NCBI GenBank assembly: GCA_033762625.1
Contig: JANRLI010000007.1
Location: forward strand, 215,541-279,540
Length of the DNA: 64,000 nt
Direction: 5' to 3'
Origin: Alphaproteobacteria bacterium
GTDB taxonomy: Bacteria > Pseudomonadota > Alphaproteobacteria > UBA9219 > RGZA01
Positions within the stretch are counted from its first letter, which is position 1, and every line of letters starts with the position of its first letter. The notes under the pieces are model-generated. The model ran no database searches and was not told where the DNA came from. It saw only the letters and a list, made by a program, of their open reading frames with translations. This document shows, piece after piece, positions 42,046 through 52,004 of the stretch. The position numbers were made by a program, and so were the translations under genes.

Positions 42046-43185
42046 CTATTTCTTATGAACCAGTATTTCCTGCGTTATTTCGGAAATAGACTTAACGCCG
42101 CACAGCGCCATTGCTGTGCGTATTTCCTTGGCAAAGATGTCAATCAGATTTTCAACGCCCGCCTGACCATTGGTTGCAAGCGCATAGATATAGGCGCGCC
42201 CCAGCAGAACCGATTTTGCGCCCAGCGCCAACATGCGAACCACATCAAGCCCGCTGCGAACGCCGCCATCGGCCAGTACGGTTAGGTTGTTTCCGACCGC
42301 ATCAACAATCGCTGGTAATGCTTTCGCGGTTGAAAGCGCGCCATCCAACTGTCTGCCGCCATGGTTGGACACAACAAGGCCGTCAGCGCCGAAGCTGACC
42401 GCATCATGTGCATCAACCGGATCAAGAATGCCTTTGATTATCATGGGGCCTTTCCAAAAAGCGCGTATCCATTCCAGATCAGACCAGCTGATAGATGGGT
42501 CAAAATTTTTAGCAAGCCAACCCATATAATCTTCGATATTGGTTTTCTTGCCGCGATAGATGCTGATATTTCCTAAATCATGCGGGCGGCCAAGCAACCC
42601 AACATCAAACGCCCAGCTTGGCTTCATGATTGCTTGCGCCATGCGTTTGGCGGGCGCAAACGCGCCAGACATACCCGAATGGCGGTCGCGGTAACGGGCG
42701 CCGGGAACAGGCATATCGACCGTAAACACAAGATTTTTAACCCCTGCTGATTGTGCCCGTTCCAGCATGTTTTTCATAAACCCGCGGTCTTTTAAAACAT
42801 ATAACTGAAACCACAGGGGCTTCGGGCTCTTAGCCGCAACTTCTTCCAACGAACACAGCGACACAGTTGATAGGCAAAATGATATGCCCTTCTTGGCCGC
42901 AGCAAGTGCAGTTTGGATTTCGCCGCGCCGTGCATACATTCCGCCAAGCCCGATGGGGCCAAGCAGGAAGGGAAGGGACAGTTTTTCACCAAACAGCGCT
43001 GTATCCGTAGATAAATCAGCGACGTTTTTTAAAACGCGCTGGCGCAGATTGATTTCCTGTAGGTCAGAACAATTGGCGCGAAGTGTCTGTTCGCTTTGCG
43101 CGCCGCCATCGCCATAATCAAATAGAAAACGCGGAACTTTACGGCGCGCAGCTTCGCGGTAATCAAGTGCAGAGGAAATAATCAT
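42046..43185 (-). CDS. FMN-dependent alpha-hydroxy-acid dehydrogenase (LldD-like)
   Basis: About 379 residues; a longer frame starts at 43221, but [18 protein letters not shown] at 43185 matches family starts. Key features: the conserved Tyr in [20 protein letters not shown], an FMN-site Lys in MIIKGILDP and catalytic His/Arg in [10 protein letters not shown]. The chain lacks a secretion signal, so it is probably membrane-peripheral and feeds electrons from L-lactate or a similar hydroxy acid to quinone. L-lactate is the commonest substrate; specificity is not proven. Confidence 0.88.
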   Translation of the reverse strand: MIISSALDYREAARRKVPRFLFDYGDGGAQSEQTLRANCSDLQEINLRQRVLKNVADLSTDTALFGEKLSLPFLLGPIGLGGMYARRGEIQTALAAAKKGISFCLSTVSLCSLEEVAAKSPKPLWFQLYVLKDRGFMKNMLERAQSAGVKNLVFTVDMPVPGARYRDRHSGMSGAFAPAKRMAQAIMKPSWAFDVGLLGRPHDLGNISIYRGKKTNIEDYMGWLAKNFDPSISWSDLEWIRAFWKGPMIIKGILDPVDAHDAVSFGADGLVVSNHGGRQLDGALSTAKALPAIVDAVGNNLTVLADGGVRSGLDVVRMLALGAKSVLLGRAYIYALATNGQAGVENLIDIFAKEIRTAMALCGVKSISEITQEILVHKK

Positions 43186-43348
43186 GGAAGGTATCGTTCT
43201 ATAGCTCAGGAAATTAGTCAAATATGATTAACGCGAAACGCATGTGAATGAAAGTAATTCGGCATCCGTGTTAACCAAACATCGATGTTACGCTTTAAGG
43301 GTCGATACGGGCGACACGTTATTTTAGTGGGTTTTTGGAGGGATTTTG

Positions 43349-43888
43349 ATGAAATCGATGGTTCGTAAATTAATGGTTATGGTGGTGATGTGTATTGGCC
43401 TAAGCAGCAATGCATTCGCCTTCACTGGTACCCAAGGCGCCATTTTCTTCCCGCCTGAAAATCCGCAAGATTGCAATGCAAACACGTATCTTAATTGGGC
43501 AGGCCCCGGCAGCAATGTACGCTGCGAGCCATTGCCAACCATCACCGCGCTGGAATGTCCTGAAGGATATGCAGGAACCAAGTTGTATGGTGATGCAGAT
43601 TTGAAGCTTTGCGTTCTGGTTGCGAAGAAGCAAAAAGTTTGCCCGCAATTCATGCCACCATTATGCGGTGATGATGAAGAATTAGCTGGCGGCGGCATGG
43701 GCAGCGATGGCTGCGAGCTCGCCCCCGTGTGCAAGAAAAAAGTAACCGTTGAATCCTGCCCACAATATATGCCGCCGATTTGCAGTTCGGACGAAGTATT
43801 GATTGGCGGCGGTAAAGGGCCGGATGGATGTGACCTCGCACCTGTTTGTGCGAAGAAAACCTTCAGCAAATCTTTAGGAAAAATTTAA
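43349..43888 (+). CDS. Secreted Cys-rich protein with tandem repeats
   Basis: A signal peptide (RKLMVMVVMCIGLSSNAFA) precedes a ~155-residue mature chain. Two tandem repeats of about 35 residues occur: CPQFMPPLCGDDEELAGGG and CPQYMPPICSSDEVLIGGG, each followed by G-x-DGC(E/D)LAPVC. The Cys pattern (C-x(7)-C, DGC, VC) suggests small disulfide-bonded modules. GGAGGG precedes the ATG at 43349. Unknown function; extracellular or periplasmic binding is likely. Confidence 0.75.
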   Translation: MKSMVRKLMVMVVMCIGLSSNAFAFTGTQGAIFFPPENPQDCNANTYLNWAGPGSNVRCEPLPTITALECPEGYAGTKLYGDADLKLCVLVAKKQKVCPQFMPPLCGDDEELAGGGMGSDGCELAPVCKKKVTVESCPQYMPPICSSDEVLIGGGKGPDGCDLAPVCAKKTFSKSLGKI

Positions 43889-43920
43889 ACGATTTCCAAT
43901 CATGGTGAGCAAGGAGTGTA

Positions 43921-45363
43921 CTAAGCTGTGCGTCCCGGTGCAGCTATGGCCGCGGCTTTTTTGGCTACCGTAGGTGTGCTTGTAGGTGAGCTGGATGCGG
44001 CAGGCGATGAACTTGGCGATCCGCTTGGACTGGAAGTTGGAACTGCTGTTGGTGTTGAACTCGGAGTTGAACTGGTGCTAGCGCTAGGTGTAATTATTTC
44101 TGTAGGTAATGCAGCAATGCTTGCCGTCGGAAGCGCAGGAAGTGATGGCGTTCCCGTGGCTTTGTAATCCTGTAATTCGCTAAAGCGTAGCCCGCTGCGA
44201 TCTTTATCTGCATCAGCCCGGCGACTTGGTGTTGATGTTGGCGTCGCACTAGGTGTGCTTGTCGGGATTTCGTTGGTCAGGCAATGTACACTGCCTTGGC
44301 CAAATGTAAAATTGATGTTTGGTCCAATATCGCTTGCAGATACTACTCGAATGCCTTGTTTCAGCAATTCAGCGCGAAGCCGCTCTGGAACCTGATTGGC
44401 AATCATCACATTGCCGACATAGGTCGCATTTGCGACCGCCGTTTGCTCTTCGCCATTTTGTATCGTGACTATATTATTGCCATAAATTTTCCGAAGGTCT
44501 TCCATGCTGCGCGCCGTTAGGCCTGGCGGAAATACCATTAGACGTCCGTTAGGTAGCACAGATGTAATCAGGTCAAGATGGTAGAGTGTTTGATCTTTTG
44601 CATCACCGATTTGCGTCCGGTATCCGGAGCGTTCGACCACCACTGTGCGATAGCCTGTTAATTGCTGTAAACGCGCCGCATTTTGTTCGTATTGCTCACG
44701 ATTACCGCCAGGCTGCATGCCGTACAAAATAATTTTGCGCTGCTCATCAACCATCATGTCACCGCCCTGGAAAGGGATGTCGGTTTGGGTTGTTTTTATT
44801 CCGCGCTGGCCAAAGAATTGTGTCAGTGCCGCAGCATCGCGGCGCATATCTTCATCTTTCTTGCCGCTGTATTCGCCGGTCGTGTTATTGGGAAAGAGTA
44901 TTTGATTGCCCACACGAAGGTATGAATCACGCGTCCATAGCTCGATGCCGGATCCTTGATGATCCGGACCTTTTAGGACTTCAACGCGCCCACCATTTTG
45001 GCGAATAGCTTCAGCAAGTGCAGCATGAGATACCATTCGATTGATAACTTCGGTTGTAGAAGCGGAAAGATCTTCTGGCGAAATCATCAAGGTTGTAGTG
45101 TTGGGCTGTACACGATTACCCGGAAACACAGAGAGATTTGGAAGTGTCGTTGGCGGTTGACGGAAATGTTGCTGCACGTATTCGCTGGCTAATCGCCGCG
45201 CGTCGGCTTCATTAAGTTTATGATCTGCCATGATCTTTGGTATGGCCAATTCAAGCATACGCTGTTCATTGGGTGTGACGCCAATTACAACGCGGCCATT
45301 CACCGTGCGTTGATCAAGTGTCAGCAATCGCTCTGCTGGGTTATCCCTTACGAGGGATTCCAT
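43921..45363 (-). CDS. Arginine-deiminase-like pentein domain with Ser/Thr/Pro tail
   Basis: 480 residues from the ATG at 45363. The motifs IELWTRDSYLRVGN, PFQGGDMMVDE, YHLDLITSVLPNGRLMVFPP and FGQGSVHCLTNEI fit the Asp, His-x-Asp and nucleophilic Cys of guanidino-modifying penteins. The VHC-x-TN form resembles protein-arginine deiminases. The last ~110 residues are low-complexity Ser/Thr/Pro. No good ribosome-binding site precedes the ATG. The frame continues upstream, without other stops, to a TAG at 45412 and then into the 46626 gene, so this may be the C-terminal half of a split protein. Confidence 0.7.
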   Translation of the reverse strand: MESLVRDNPAERLLTLDQRTVNGRVVIGVTPNEQRMLELAIPKIMADHKLNEADARRLASEYVQQHFRQPPTTLPNLSVFPGNRVQPNTTTLMISPEDLSASTTEVINRMVSHAALAEAIRQNGGRVEVLKGPDHQGSGIELWTRDSYLRVGNQILFPNNTTGEYSGKKDEDMRRDAAALTQFFGQRGIKTTQTDIPFQGGDMMVDEQRKIILYGMQPGGNREQYEQNAARLQQLTGYRTVVVERSGYRTQIGDAKDQTLYHLDLITSVLPNGRLMVFPPGLTARSMEDLRKIYGNNIVTIQNGEEQTAVANATYVGNVMIANQVPERLRAELLKQGIRVVSASDIGPNINFTFGQGSVHCLTNEIPTSTPSATPTSTPSRRADADKDRSGLRFSELQDYKATGTPSLPALPTASIAALPTEIITPSASTSSTPSSTPTAVPTSSPSGSPSSSPAASSSPTSTPTVAKKAAAIAAPGRTA

Positions 45364-45411
45364 GACTGATGAGACATGACCGCGATTAATTGCATCCTTG
45401 TTCTGTTCGAC

Positions 45412-46626
45412 CTATCGTTCGAACTGGGCTAGGCGTTCACCGCTCAACCCTTCACGCGATAATGATAAAAATGAATTATAAGGATTTTGTTGGAATGCTT
45501 GTTCAAACAAACGCTCCCCGCGAGGGCCCGTATATGTCGCAATATCGCGAATGGCTGTGGGATCGGTCTTTAACCGTTCCAGAACCTGCGTTTCAAAGCG
45601 TGCCAAGCCAGCTTCAGGTAACATCGAATGGTAGCCGGATAAATACCTAAGGGACTGGGATCGATCATTTACTATCGCATCAATTTTTTGCGGATTACTT
45701 GAAAAAGCCTGCATCACCGCTGCGCGATAGGGGTGACTTTGATCGTCCAGTATTCTTAGTGCTTCTCTTGGGTTTGCCGCAGCAGCCTGTTTAAACATTT
45801 CTTCCGCGTTGGGCCATGGAATGGATAAATCATCTGGACGCATACGAAGAACATAATAGGCATGGCGTGAAATGGAGTTTTGCCAGACTTCCGGCGATGC
45901 TGTACGTATTATTTCCGTTAAATTGTGTTGACGAACAATATCGGGATAACCAGTTAAAAGTGCTGGATCCGTTCGCGCAACCCGTTCCATGGCTTGCTGG
46001 ACCTGCTGATCAGATAGAAGGCTGCGTAATGCGCTACGGTTAAAAACAGCGGCAGCGGGATCACGTTCTAGATACGCCATGGCATTCTCAGGTGTGATTG
46101 CCCCGATTATAGCGCGTTGGATTTCTAGTTGTTCAGCGTTGTTATCATTTGCGCGAAACAGCCTTAACGCTGCAATAGGATTTTGTTGCGCTGCGGCCTG
46201 TAAAATGGGAATGCGGTGTGCAAGTGGTGCGCGTTCAAGCGCAAAGCTATAAAACACGCTTTGCGGGTCGGCGCGCGCGATTTCTATGGCAAGTCTTTGG
46301 TTGGCGGGGTTGACAAGCAGAGCATCAAGATTATCCGAATTCGTGCGAGCAAAACTAAGCCGATGTGCATTGGCTATTGCAACCAGAACATCACGGCCAT
46401 AAGGAAGGGTTGCAAGTCTTTCCATGACAGCTTTGGCAGCCCGGTCTCCCCAGAACGATTGCGGATTTGCTTCGCCAAGTTTTTTTAAAACATTGGCGGC
46501 ATAACGCTGCGAATAAAAATTTGGTGCTGCGGCAATTTGCAGATGAATATTCTCAATCGGGATCGTACGATCACCGTTTCTATATCGTTCTATCAGTGCA
46601 AGCCATTCGGCTTCGGTTTGCGCCAC
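45412..46626 (-). CDS. Helical-repeat protein in frame with the deiminase-like gene
   Basis: 404 residues, almost wholly alpha-helical, with repeated Ala/Leu hairpins (RIPILQAAAQQNPIAALRLF, FKQAAAANPREALRILDD, FEQAFQQNPYNSFLSL) like HEAT/TPR-type repeats. It ends in a TAG at 45412-45414, but the same frame continues 16 codons to the deiminase ATG with no further stop. The two may be one ~900-residue protein interrupted by a nonsense codon, or a readthrough product. No signal peptide is seen. Confidence 0.7.
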   Translation of the reverse strand: MAQTEAEWLALIERYRNGDRTIPIENIHLQIAAAPNFYSQRYAANVLKKLGEANPQSFWGDRAAKAVMERLATLPYGRDVLVAIANAHRLSFARTNSDNLDALLVNPANQRLAIEIARADPQSVFYSFALERAPLAHRIPILQAAAQQNPIAALRLFRANDNNAEQLEIQRAIIGAITPENAMAYLERDPAAAVFNRSALRSLLSDQQVQQAMERVARTDPALLTGYPDIVRQHNLTEIIRTASPEVWQNSISRHAYYVLRMRPDDLSIPWPNAEEMFKQAAAANPREALRILDDQSHPYRAAVMQAFSSNPQKIDAIVNDRSQSLRYLSGYHSMLPEAGLARFETQVLERLKTDPTAIRDIATYTGPRGERLFEQAFQQNPYNSFLSLSREGLSGERLAQFER

Positions 46627-46766
46627 TTAAATTTCCTTATCAAACAATCATTTAATTCTATGTTTGATAGGTTGCGCGTCATTTAATGTTTGGTTTCTAA
46701 GCGCTTAAGTTAGAAATCAAATTATCTCAAATTGAAACTGGTTTGATTGATAACAAAGCAAAAAAA

Positions 46767-46794
46767 ACGCCCATATTGTTGCCAATATGGGCGT
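46767..46794 (-). terminator. Rho-independent terminator after metY
   Basis: A perfect 12-bp stem ACGCCCATATTG/CAATATGGGCGT has a 4-nt loop. On the minus strand it is followed by a run of eight T. It ends the metXW-metY transcript 25 bases after the metY stop. Confidence 0.92.
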
Positions 46795-46818
46795 CTGATT
46801 TTATCAAAAAAATACTAG

Positions 46819-48135
46819 CTACGCCACTTTCTTCACGTTTGCGTTCGCAGCTTTGTCCAGGGCTTGTGAAATATCCGCGATGATGTCATCGGGGTGTTCA
46901 ATGCCGATGGACAAGCGCACATAACCCGGCGTTACACCTGTCAGCAGTTGTTCTTTTGCGTTCAACTGGCTGTGCGTTGTGGATGCTGGATGAATAGCAA
47001 GCGTACGTGCATCGCCGATGTTGGCAACGTGGTATGCCAGTTCTAATGCATCGATGAAGCTTTTACCTGCTTCAACACCGCCTTTGAGTTCAAAGCCGAT
47101 AAGCGAACCATTTCCGCCTTTCAGGTATTTCGCAGCGCGTTCCTTGGACTTACCTTCCGCGATGGATGGATGAATAACGCGGGAAACGGCGGGGTGCTTT
47201 TTCAAGAACTCCGTTACCTTCACCGCATTTTCGCAATGCGCGCGCATGCGCAATGGCAAGGTTTCTAGGCCTTGTAAAATCAGGAATGCGTTGAATGGTG
47301 CAAGTGCCGATCCCAAATCACGCAGCAAGGTTGTGCGTGCCTTGATGATATAGGCAACAGGGCCAATGCCTTTCACGGCCTGTGTCCACACGGCGCCATG
47401 GTATGACGGGTCAGGGGTGTTGAGTGCAGGTTGACGTTGCGGGAATTTTTCCCAGTCAAAGTTACCGCTGTCAATGATGATACCGCCAAGGCCGTTGCCG
47501 TGACCACCAATCCACTTGGTCAATGAATAGACAACAATTGCTGCGCCATGTTCGATGGGTTTGCAGATGATGGGGGCGGCGGTGTTATCCACGATAAGCG
47601 GAATGCCTTGTTCGCGGCCAATGGCTGCCACTTCTGCAATCGGGAATACTTCCAGTTTTGGATTTGGCAGTGTTTCTGCGTAGTAAGCGCGGGTACGTGC
47701 ATCGGTCAATTTACGGAAGTTTTCAGGATCTGCCGGGTCTGCAAAGCGCACTTCGATGCCCATATCCTTTAGCACGTTTTTGAACAGGTTGTATGTGCCG
47801 CCGTAGAGATCGGTTGAGGACACGATGTTATCACCAGCCTTGGCGATGTTTTGAATGGCAAATGCCGATGCCGATTGGCCGGAGGTGAGGGTCAGGGCTG
47901 CAACGCCGCCTTCAATTGCGGCAAGGCGTTTTTCTAGCACATCGCAGGTTGGGTTCATCAAACGGGTGTAGATGTTGCCCAGTTCTTTCAGCGCGAACAG
48001 GTTTGCGGCATGTTCGGTATCTTTGAATTCATAGGCTGTGGTTGCGTAAATGGGAACTGCAACCGCGCCGGTTGTCGGGTCGCTGCGATGGCCTGCATGC
48101 AGTGCCAGTGTTTCGGGGTGTTTCGAGTTGGTCAT
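46819..48135 (-). CDS. metY: O-acetylhomoserine sulfhydrylase MetY
   Basis: 438 residues, typical of MetY rather than the ~390-residue cystathionine synthase. The PLP-binding Lys is in [18 protein letters not shown]. Other family segments are [35 protein letters not shown] and [15 protein letters not shown]. It adds sulfide to O-acetylhomoserine to give homocysteine directly. It follows metXW by 43 bases in one transcript, so it uses the acetylhomoserine from MetX and the sulfide from the divergent cys operon. Control is by the SAM-II riboswitch at 50032. Confidence 0.95.
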   Translation of the reverse strand: MTNSKHPETLALHAGHRSDPTTGAVAVPIYATTAYEFKDTEHAANLFALKELGNIYTRLMNPTCDVLEKRLAAIEGGVAALTLTSGQSASAFAIQNIAKAGDNIVSSTDLYGGTYNLFKNVLKDMGIEVRFADPADPENFRKLTDARTRAYYAETLPNPKLEVFPIAEVAAIGREQGIPLIVDNTAAPIICKPIEHGAAIVVYSLTKWIGGHGNGLGGIIIDSGNFDWEKFPQRQPALNTPDPSYHGAVWTQAVKGIGPVAYIIKARTTLLRDLGSALAPFNAFLILQGLETLPLRMRAHCENAVKVTEFLKKHPAVSRVIHPSIAEGKSKERAAKYLKGGNGSLIGFELKGGVEAGKSFIDALELAYHVANIGDARTLAIHPASTTHSQLNAKEQLLTGVTPGYVRLSIGIEHPDDIIADISQALDKAANANVKKVA

Positions 48136-48178
48136 AGTCTTCTCCTTCAGTTAAAAATAAAATGGTTAGCGTGGCGTG

Positions 48179-49981
48179 TTACCTTGAAAGTATGTAAAGC
48201 CCTTGTGAGGCAAATAAATTTGCATGTTTAGCAAGCAACCCGGTGAGGGGTTTACCAACCGCATCAAGCGGGATGGATTTTTTAATGCGCATATCACCTT
48301 CTTTGGCGAATTTGCGGAAATCGTCAAGCGTACAAAAGCGAATATTGGGCGAATTGTACCAATCATAGGGCAAAGACGGTGATTTTGGCGATTGCCCGAG
48401 CAGGGCAAAGTGCAGACGTGCCTGCCAATGGCCAAAATTGGCGACGTTAACAATGACCGTGGGCGCGATGCGGCGCAGCTGCTGGAGGATTTCCAGTGGT
48501 CGGGGTAGTTCCGAAAGGGTGCGGTTTAGAATGACCACGTCATAGGCATTGTCAGGGTAAGTTTGCAAATCGGCGTTCGCATCGCCTTGAATAACACCCA
48601 AACCTTTGGCAACCGCGTTTTGAACTTTCTCGCGGTCATATTCCAACCCAAAACCGCGCACGTTTTTATGGTCGATCAGCCATTTCAATAATGTGCCATC
48701 ACCGCAGCCCACATCAAGCACGCGGGTGTTGGCAGGCACTTCATCCGCAATCATTTGCAATTCTTCGGGCAATGCGCTGGAGAGCTGCGCAGCAGATTTT
48801 GCAACGCTGCTGCGTTTATCTTCGCAGCCTTCGATGAAACCTGCCAGTTGGCGGTGAAATTCCGGTTCATCGAGCAAGAACGCGTCATGGCCTTTATCGG
48901 ATTCAATATCGATATAGCTGACATCGGCGTTTGCACCGGTCAGTGCCTTTACCAATGTGCGGCTTTCGGATGACGGGAATAACCAATCGCTGGTGAAGCT
49001 GACGACCAGAAAACGCGTTGGGCTTTTTGTGAAAGCCTTGGCGAGTGTACCATTGCCCAGATCATCAGCGAGATCATAATAATCCATCGCACGGGTGATA
49101 TAGAGATAGGAGTTGGGATCGAAGCGTTCGACAAAACTTTCGCCTTGATGACGCAGATAGGATTCAACTTGGAAATCCGCATCGAAACCGAATGACACGG
49201 CGGAGCGATCTTGTAAGCGGCGACCGAATTTGCGTTGCAATGCGCTTTCCGACAAATAGGTGATGTGCGCTGCCATACGCGCGACCGACAACCCGGCAGC
49301 GGGGCGCTCTTTTTCCTTTAAATACAGGCCTTGATGCCATAACGGGTCAGCCATAATGGCTTGGCGACCAACTTCGCCAAACGCAATGTTTTGCGCCGAA
49401 TGGCGTGATGATGTGGCAATCGCCGCACATGCAAAAACATGGTTTGGATAAAGCGCTGCCCATGACAGTGCTTGCATACCCCCCAATGAACCGCCGATGA
49501 CCAAGAAAATTTGCGGAATTTCTAAATGGTCAATCAGCGCTTTTTGTGCACGCACCATATCGTTGATGGTGATGATTGGAAAATCCAATCCCCATACTTT
49601 GTTCGTTGCAGGATTTAAGCTGCGCGGTCCTTCGCTGCCCATGCAACCGCCAAGAATATTCGCGCAAATCACAAAATATTTAGAGGTGTCGATGATCTTT
49701 TCCGGCCCAACCATGATCTCCCACCAGCCAGGCTTACCCGTCACGGGGTGGTTTTCTGCAACATACTGATCGCCGGTTAAGGCGTGGCAGATAAGGATTA
49801 CATTGCTTTTATCAGGGTTCAGTGTGCCATAAGTTTGATAGGACACGTAGTAGTTGGAAAGGCTGCCGCCACAATCCAGTTTCAAGGGTTCATGTATGCC
49901 AAGTTGCACGCGTTTGCCGGGCAAACGTGCGGGGTCGAAATCTGGCAGCGATGGTGATGGAAGCAAATGTGCTTTCGTCAT
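48179..49981 (-). CDS. metXW: MetX-MetW fusion: homoserine O-acetyltransferase plus MetW
   Basis: A 600-residue chain. Residues 1-385 are MetX, an alpha/beta hydrolase with nucleophile S165 (GGSLGGM), D332 (SDWLFPS) and H365 (DKGHDAF), which acetylates homoserine. A short linker follows. Residues about 400-600 are MetW, with the SAM-type loop [15 protein letters not shown] at 421-435 and a region [20 protein letters not shown]. In most Proteobacteria metX and metW are adjacent separate genes, and MetW supports MetX activity. Here they are one polypeptide, so the partners are made one-to-one. Confidence 0.95.
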   Translation of the reverse strand: MTKAHLLPSPSLPDFDPARLPGKRVQLGIHEPLKLDCGGSLSNYYVSYQTYGTLNPDKSNVILICHALTGDQYVAENHPVTGKPGWWEIMVGPEKIIDTSKYFVICANILGGCMGSEGPRSLNPATNKVWGLDFPIITINDMVRAQKALIDHLEIPQIFLVIGGSLGGMQALSWAALYPNHVFACAAIATSSRHSAQNIAFGEVGRQAIMADPLWHQGLYLKEKERPAAGLSVARMAAHITYLSESALQRKFGRRLQDRSAVSFGFDADFQVESYLRHQGESFVERFDPNSYLYITRAMDYYDLADDLGNGTLAKAFTKSPTRFLVVSFTSDWLFPSSESRTLVKALTGANADVSYIDIESDKGHDAFLLDEPEFHRQLAGFIEGCEDKRSSVAKSAAQLSSALPEELQMIADEVPANTRVLDVGCGDGTLLKWLIDHKNVRGFGLEYDREKVQNAVAKGLGVIQGDANADLQTYPDNAYDVVILNRTLSELPRPLEILQQLRRIAPTVIVNVANFGHWQARLHFALLGQSPKSPSLPYDWYNSPNIRFCTLDDFRKFAKEGDMRIKKSIPLDAVGKPLTGLLAKHANLFASQGLYILSR

Positions 49982-50031
49982 AAACCCGTTCCTAACTCAT
50001 CAGGACCACGGCGTTTTTCACGATTGCCATG

Positions 50032-50105
50032 CGCTTTAGCGAATATTTTACGCGGTGCAAGCTGTCCAATAAGGGAGGTTTTAAGCTCCATCAAATCCCG
50101 CGAAG
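50032..50105 (-). promoter_or_regulatory. SAM-II riboswitch for metXW-metY
   Basis: On the minus strand the leader shows the SAM-II landmarks in order: CGCGGGATTTG, then AGCTTGCACCGCG, then CGCTAAAGC. CGCGG (50102-50098) pairs with CCGCG (50055-50051) to form P1, and the CGCTAAA 3' strand would close the pseudoknot. It ends about 50 bases before the metXW ATG. High SAM would block expression. Confidence 0.82.
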
Positions 50106-50240
50106 AAGCTGCTAATGAGACAGCGTTCTTGAATTCATACTAGTTGATTGGGGATTTGAATGTCAAATGTGTTTTCATTTTCTCTTGACGAAAGGGAATT
50201 GGCTGCCTATTTATTGCTCATTCGTTGGGGTAAAACCCAG

Positions 50241-50290
50241 CCGCGGGATTTGAGGGGCAGCTTGCAACCGCGTCAACAAGTGCTAAAGCG
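50241..50290 (+). promoter_or_regulatory. SAM-II riboswitch for the cys-met operon
   Basis: The plus strand reads CCGCGGGATTTGAGGGG, CAGCTTGCAACCGCG, then AACAAGTGCTAAAGC, a close match to the SAM-II consensus and similar to the copy at 50032-50105. CGCGG pairs with CCGCG (P1). It begins about 320 bases before cysG and shares the intergenic region with the divergent copy. Confidence 0.85.
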
Positions 50291-50561
50291 CTACAGCGTC
50301 AGTACGTGTAACTGGCCTCGCCCGAGTGGTTGTTCTGCATGTGCGGAATAGAGCGAACGGCGAATAAAAGCTGTAGACCCCCCGTATTTTGATGGTTTCA
50401 TCTGCCTGAAAAATGCGCATTTTAAGCGGGAAAGTCTATCAGCGTTTTGCAAGCGTTTCGTCTTGCAACACATCCTTAAAACTTCCCCGTTTTTTGTATT
50501 TTCTGCTTTTGTGACGCAGTTATTTAACCGATAACTTGCCGTCACCTTTACGGGGTTTTTA
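50291..50561 (+). other. Long cysG leader with stem-loop
   Basis: No gene is supported in these 270 bases. Near the end (50511-50545) a stem-loop forms: GTGACG/CGTCAC outer and AGTTAT/ATAACT inner. The start codon at 50562 has only a weak CGGGG ribosome site. The stem could link riboswitch state to translation. Confidence 0.5.
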
Positions 50562-52004
50562 ATGAGTTACGCACCACTATTTTTCAAACTGGGCCCAACG
50601 ACCCGCTTCACCATTATTGGTGGAGGAAACATTGCGCTGTCAAAAACCGAAACACTCACAGGTCTTGGCGCAAAAGTGCATGTTGCGGCACGTGAAATTC
50701 TCCCCGAACTTAAAGTTTTACTTGAAGCAACCGACGGCAGCTTTGTGGAAGCTGAATACGCTACATCACAACTCAGCAGCGCTACAATTATTATCGCCGC
50801 AACCGATGATCATGCATTAAACGAACGCATTTATAGGGATGCCAAGGACCAGCGCAAAATCGTCAATGTAGTGGACACGCCCGAATTATGTGATTTTATT
50901 TTTCCCGCCACCATCAAGCGCGGCGATGTACAAATCGCCATTTCATCGGCCGGTGTTTCGCCATCATTGGCGCGTGCCATTAAACGTAAGATTGAACACG
51001 TGTTGCCGTGGAATTTGCAGGCGCTAACGAACTGGATCAAAGAAAAGCGCGATGTAGTAAAGGCGCATTTGAACGGTATTCAAGCACGCCGCTTGTTCTG
51101 GGATGAAGTGCTGGATGGCGGCATTGCGCAGGAAGTGGTGGAGGGTAATAACGCCAAGGCGGAAACGCTGTTTGCGCAGGCCATTTCCGAAGCGCCAGCA
51201 TCATCCCGAGCAGCATTATATTTAGTGGGCGCTGGCCCGGGTCATCCTGATTATATCACCGTGCGCGGCACGCAATTATTGGGGCAGGCGGATGTTGTTT
51301 TATATGACCGTTTGATCCCGCCGGATTTGCTGACCCGCTATGCACGCCGCGAAGCAACCAAAATTGCAGTCGGCAAAAGTGCAGATCATCATATTAAAAC
51401 GCAGGATGCGATTGCGGAATTAATTGAAACGCATTTGCGCCAAAACAAAATCGTGGTGCGGTTAAAAGGTGGGGACCCCGGTATTTACGCGCATGCGGCG
51501 GAAGAAATGGATATTGCACGGAAACTTGGCGTTCCATATCAGATCGTGCCAGGTATTACCGCGGCACTGGGCTGCGCGGCTGCATCCGGTTTTCCGCTCA
51601 CCGAGCGTGATGGCGCAAGCGCTGTGCGTTTCCTGACCTATTATGATGAAACATTATACAGCGATGGTTTCTGGAAATCGTTGGAGTTATCGCGCGATGA
51701 AACCTTGGTGTTCTATATGACCACCAAGAAGCGCAAGTCACTTATCGAGAAACTGCTGTCGATTGGGTATAATCCATCAACGCCAACGGTGATTATTGAA
51801 CAGGGCACAACGCCGAACCACGCCGAATATGAAGCAACGCTTGGCACATTCATTGAGCGTTTTGGCGATACCAATTTTATTACCCCAACACTGCTGGTGA
51901 TCGGTGATGTGGTACGCTGGCGTTCAACCCATAGCTGGCGCGAACCCGCCGCGACACGCGAAGACTGGTTTGAAAAAAATACGCGCGAGGTGGCGAGTGT
52001 CTAA
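50562..52004 (+). CDS. cysG: Siroheme synthase CysG (bifunctional/trifunctional)
   Basis: 480 residues. The N-terminal third has an NAD-binding loop TIIGGGNIALSKTETLTGLG and NVVDTPELCDFIFPA, the precorrin-2 dehydrogenase/ferrochelatase (SirC) part. The C-terminal part, YLVGAGPGHPDYITVRGTQL with VVRLKGGDPGIYAHAAEE and GITAALGCAAASGFPLTER, is uroporphyrinogen-III methyltransferase. It makes the siroheme needed by CysI. It is first in an eight-gene run with overlaps or gaps of a few bases, all under the SAM-II switch. Confidence 0.94.
   Translation: MSYAPLFFKLGPTTRFTIIGGGNIALSKTETLTGLGAKVHVAAREILPELKVLLEATDGSFVEAEYATSQLSSATIIIAATDDHALNERIYRDAKDQRKIVNVVDTPELCDFIFPATIKRGDVQIAISSAGVSPSLARAIKRKIEHVLPWNLQALTNWIKEKRDVVKAHLNGIQARRLFWDEVLDGGIAQEVVEGNNAKAETLFAQAISEAPASSRAALYLVGAGPGHPDYITVRGTQLLGQADVVLYDRLIPPDLLTRYARREATKIAVGKSADHHIKTQDAIAELIETHLRQNKIVVRLKGGDPGIYAHAAEEMDIARKLGVPYQIVPGITAALGCAAASGFPLTERDGASAVRFLTYYDETLYSDGFWKSLELSRDETLVFYMTTKKRKSLIEKLLSIGYNPSTPTVIIEQGTTPNHAEYEATLGTFIERFGDTNFITPTLLVIGDVVRWRSTHSWREPAATREDWFEKNTREVASV

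Noticed and set aside
43921-46626. Genome-wide TAG recoding as explanation for the in-frame TAG
   Set aside because: Other good genes here end in TAG, including metH and the response regulator, so TAG is a normal stop.
50160-50351. Small plus-strand frame of 63 codons
   Set aside because: It overlies the SAM-II riboswitch, so the conservation is at RNA level, not protein.
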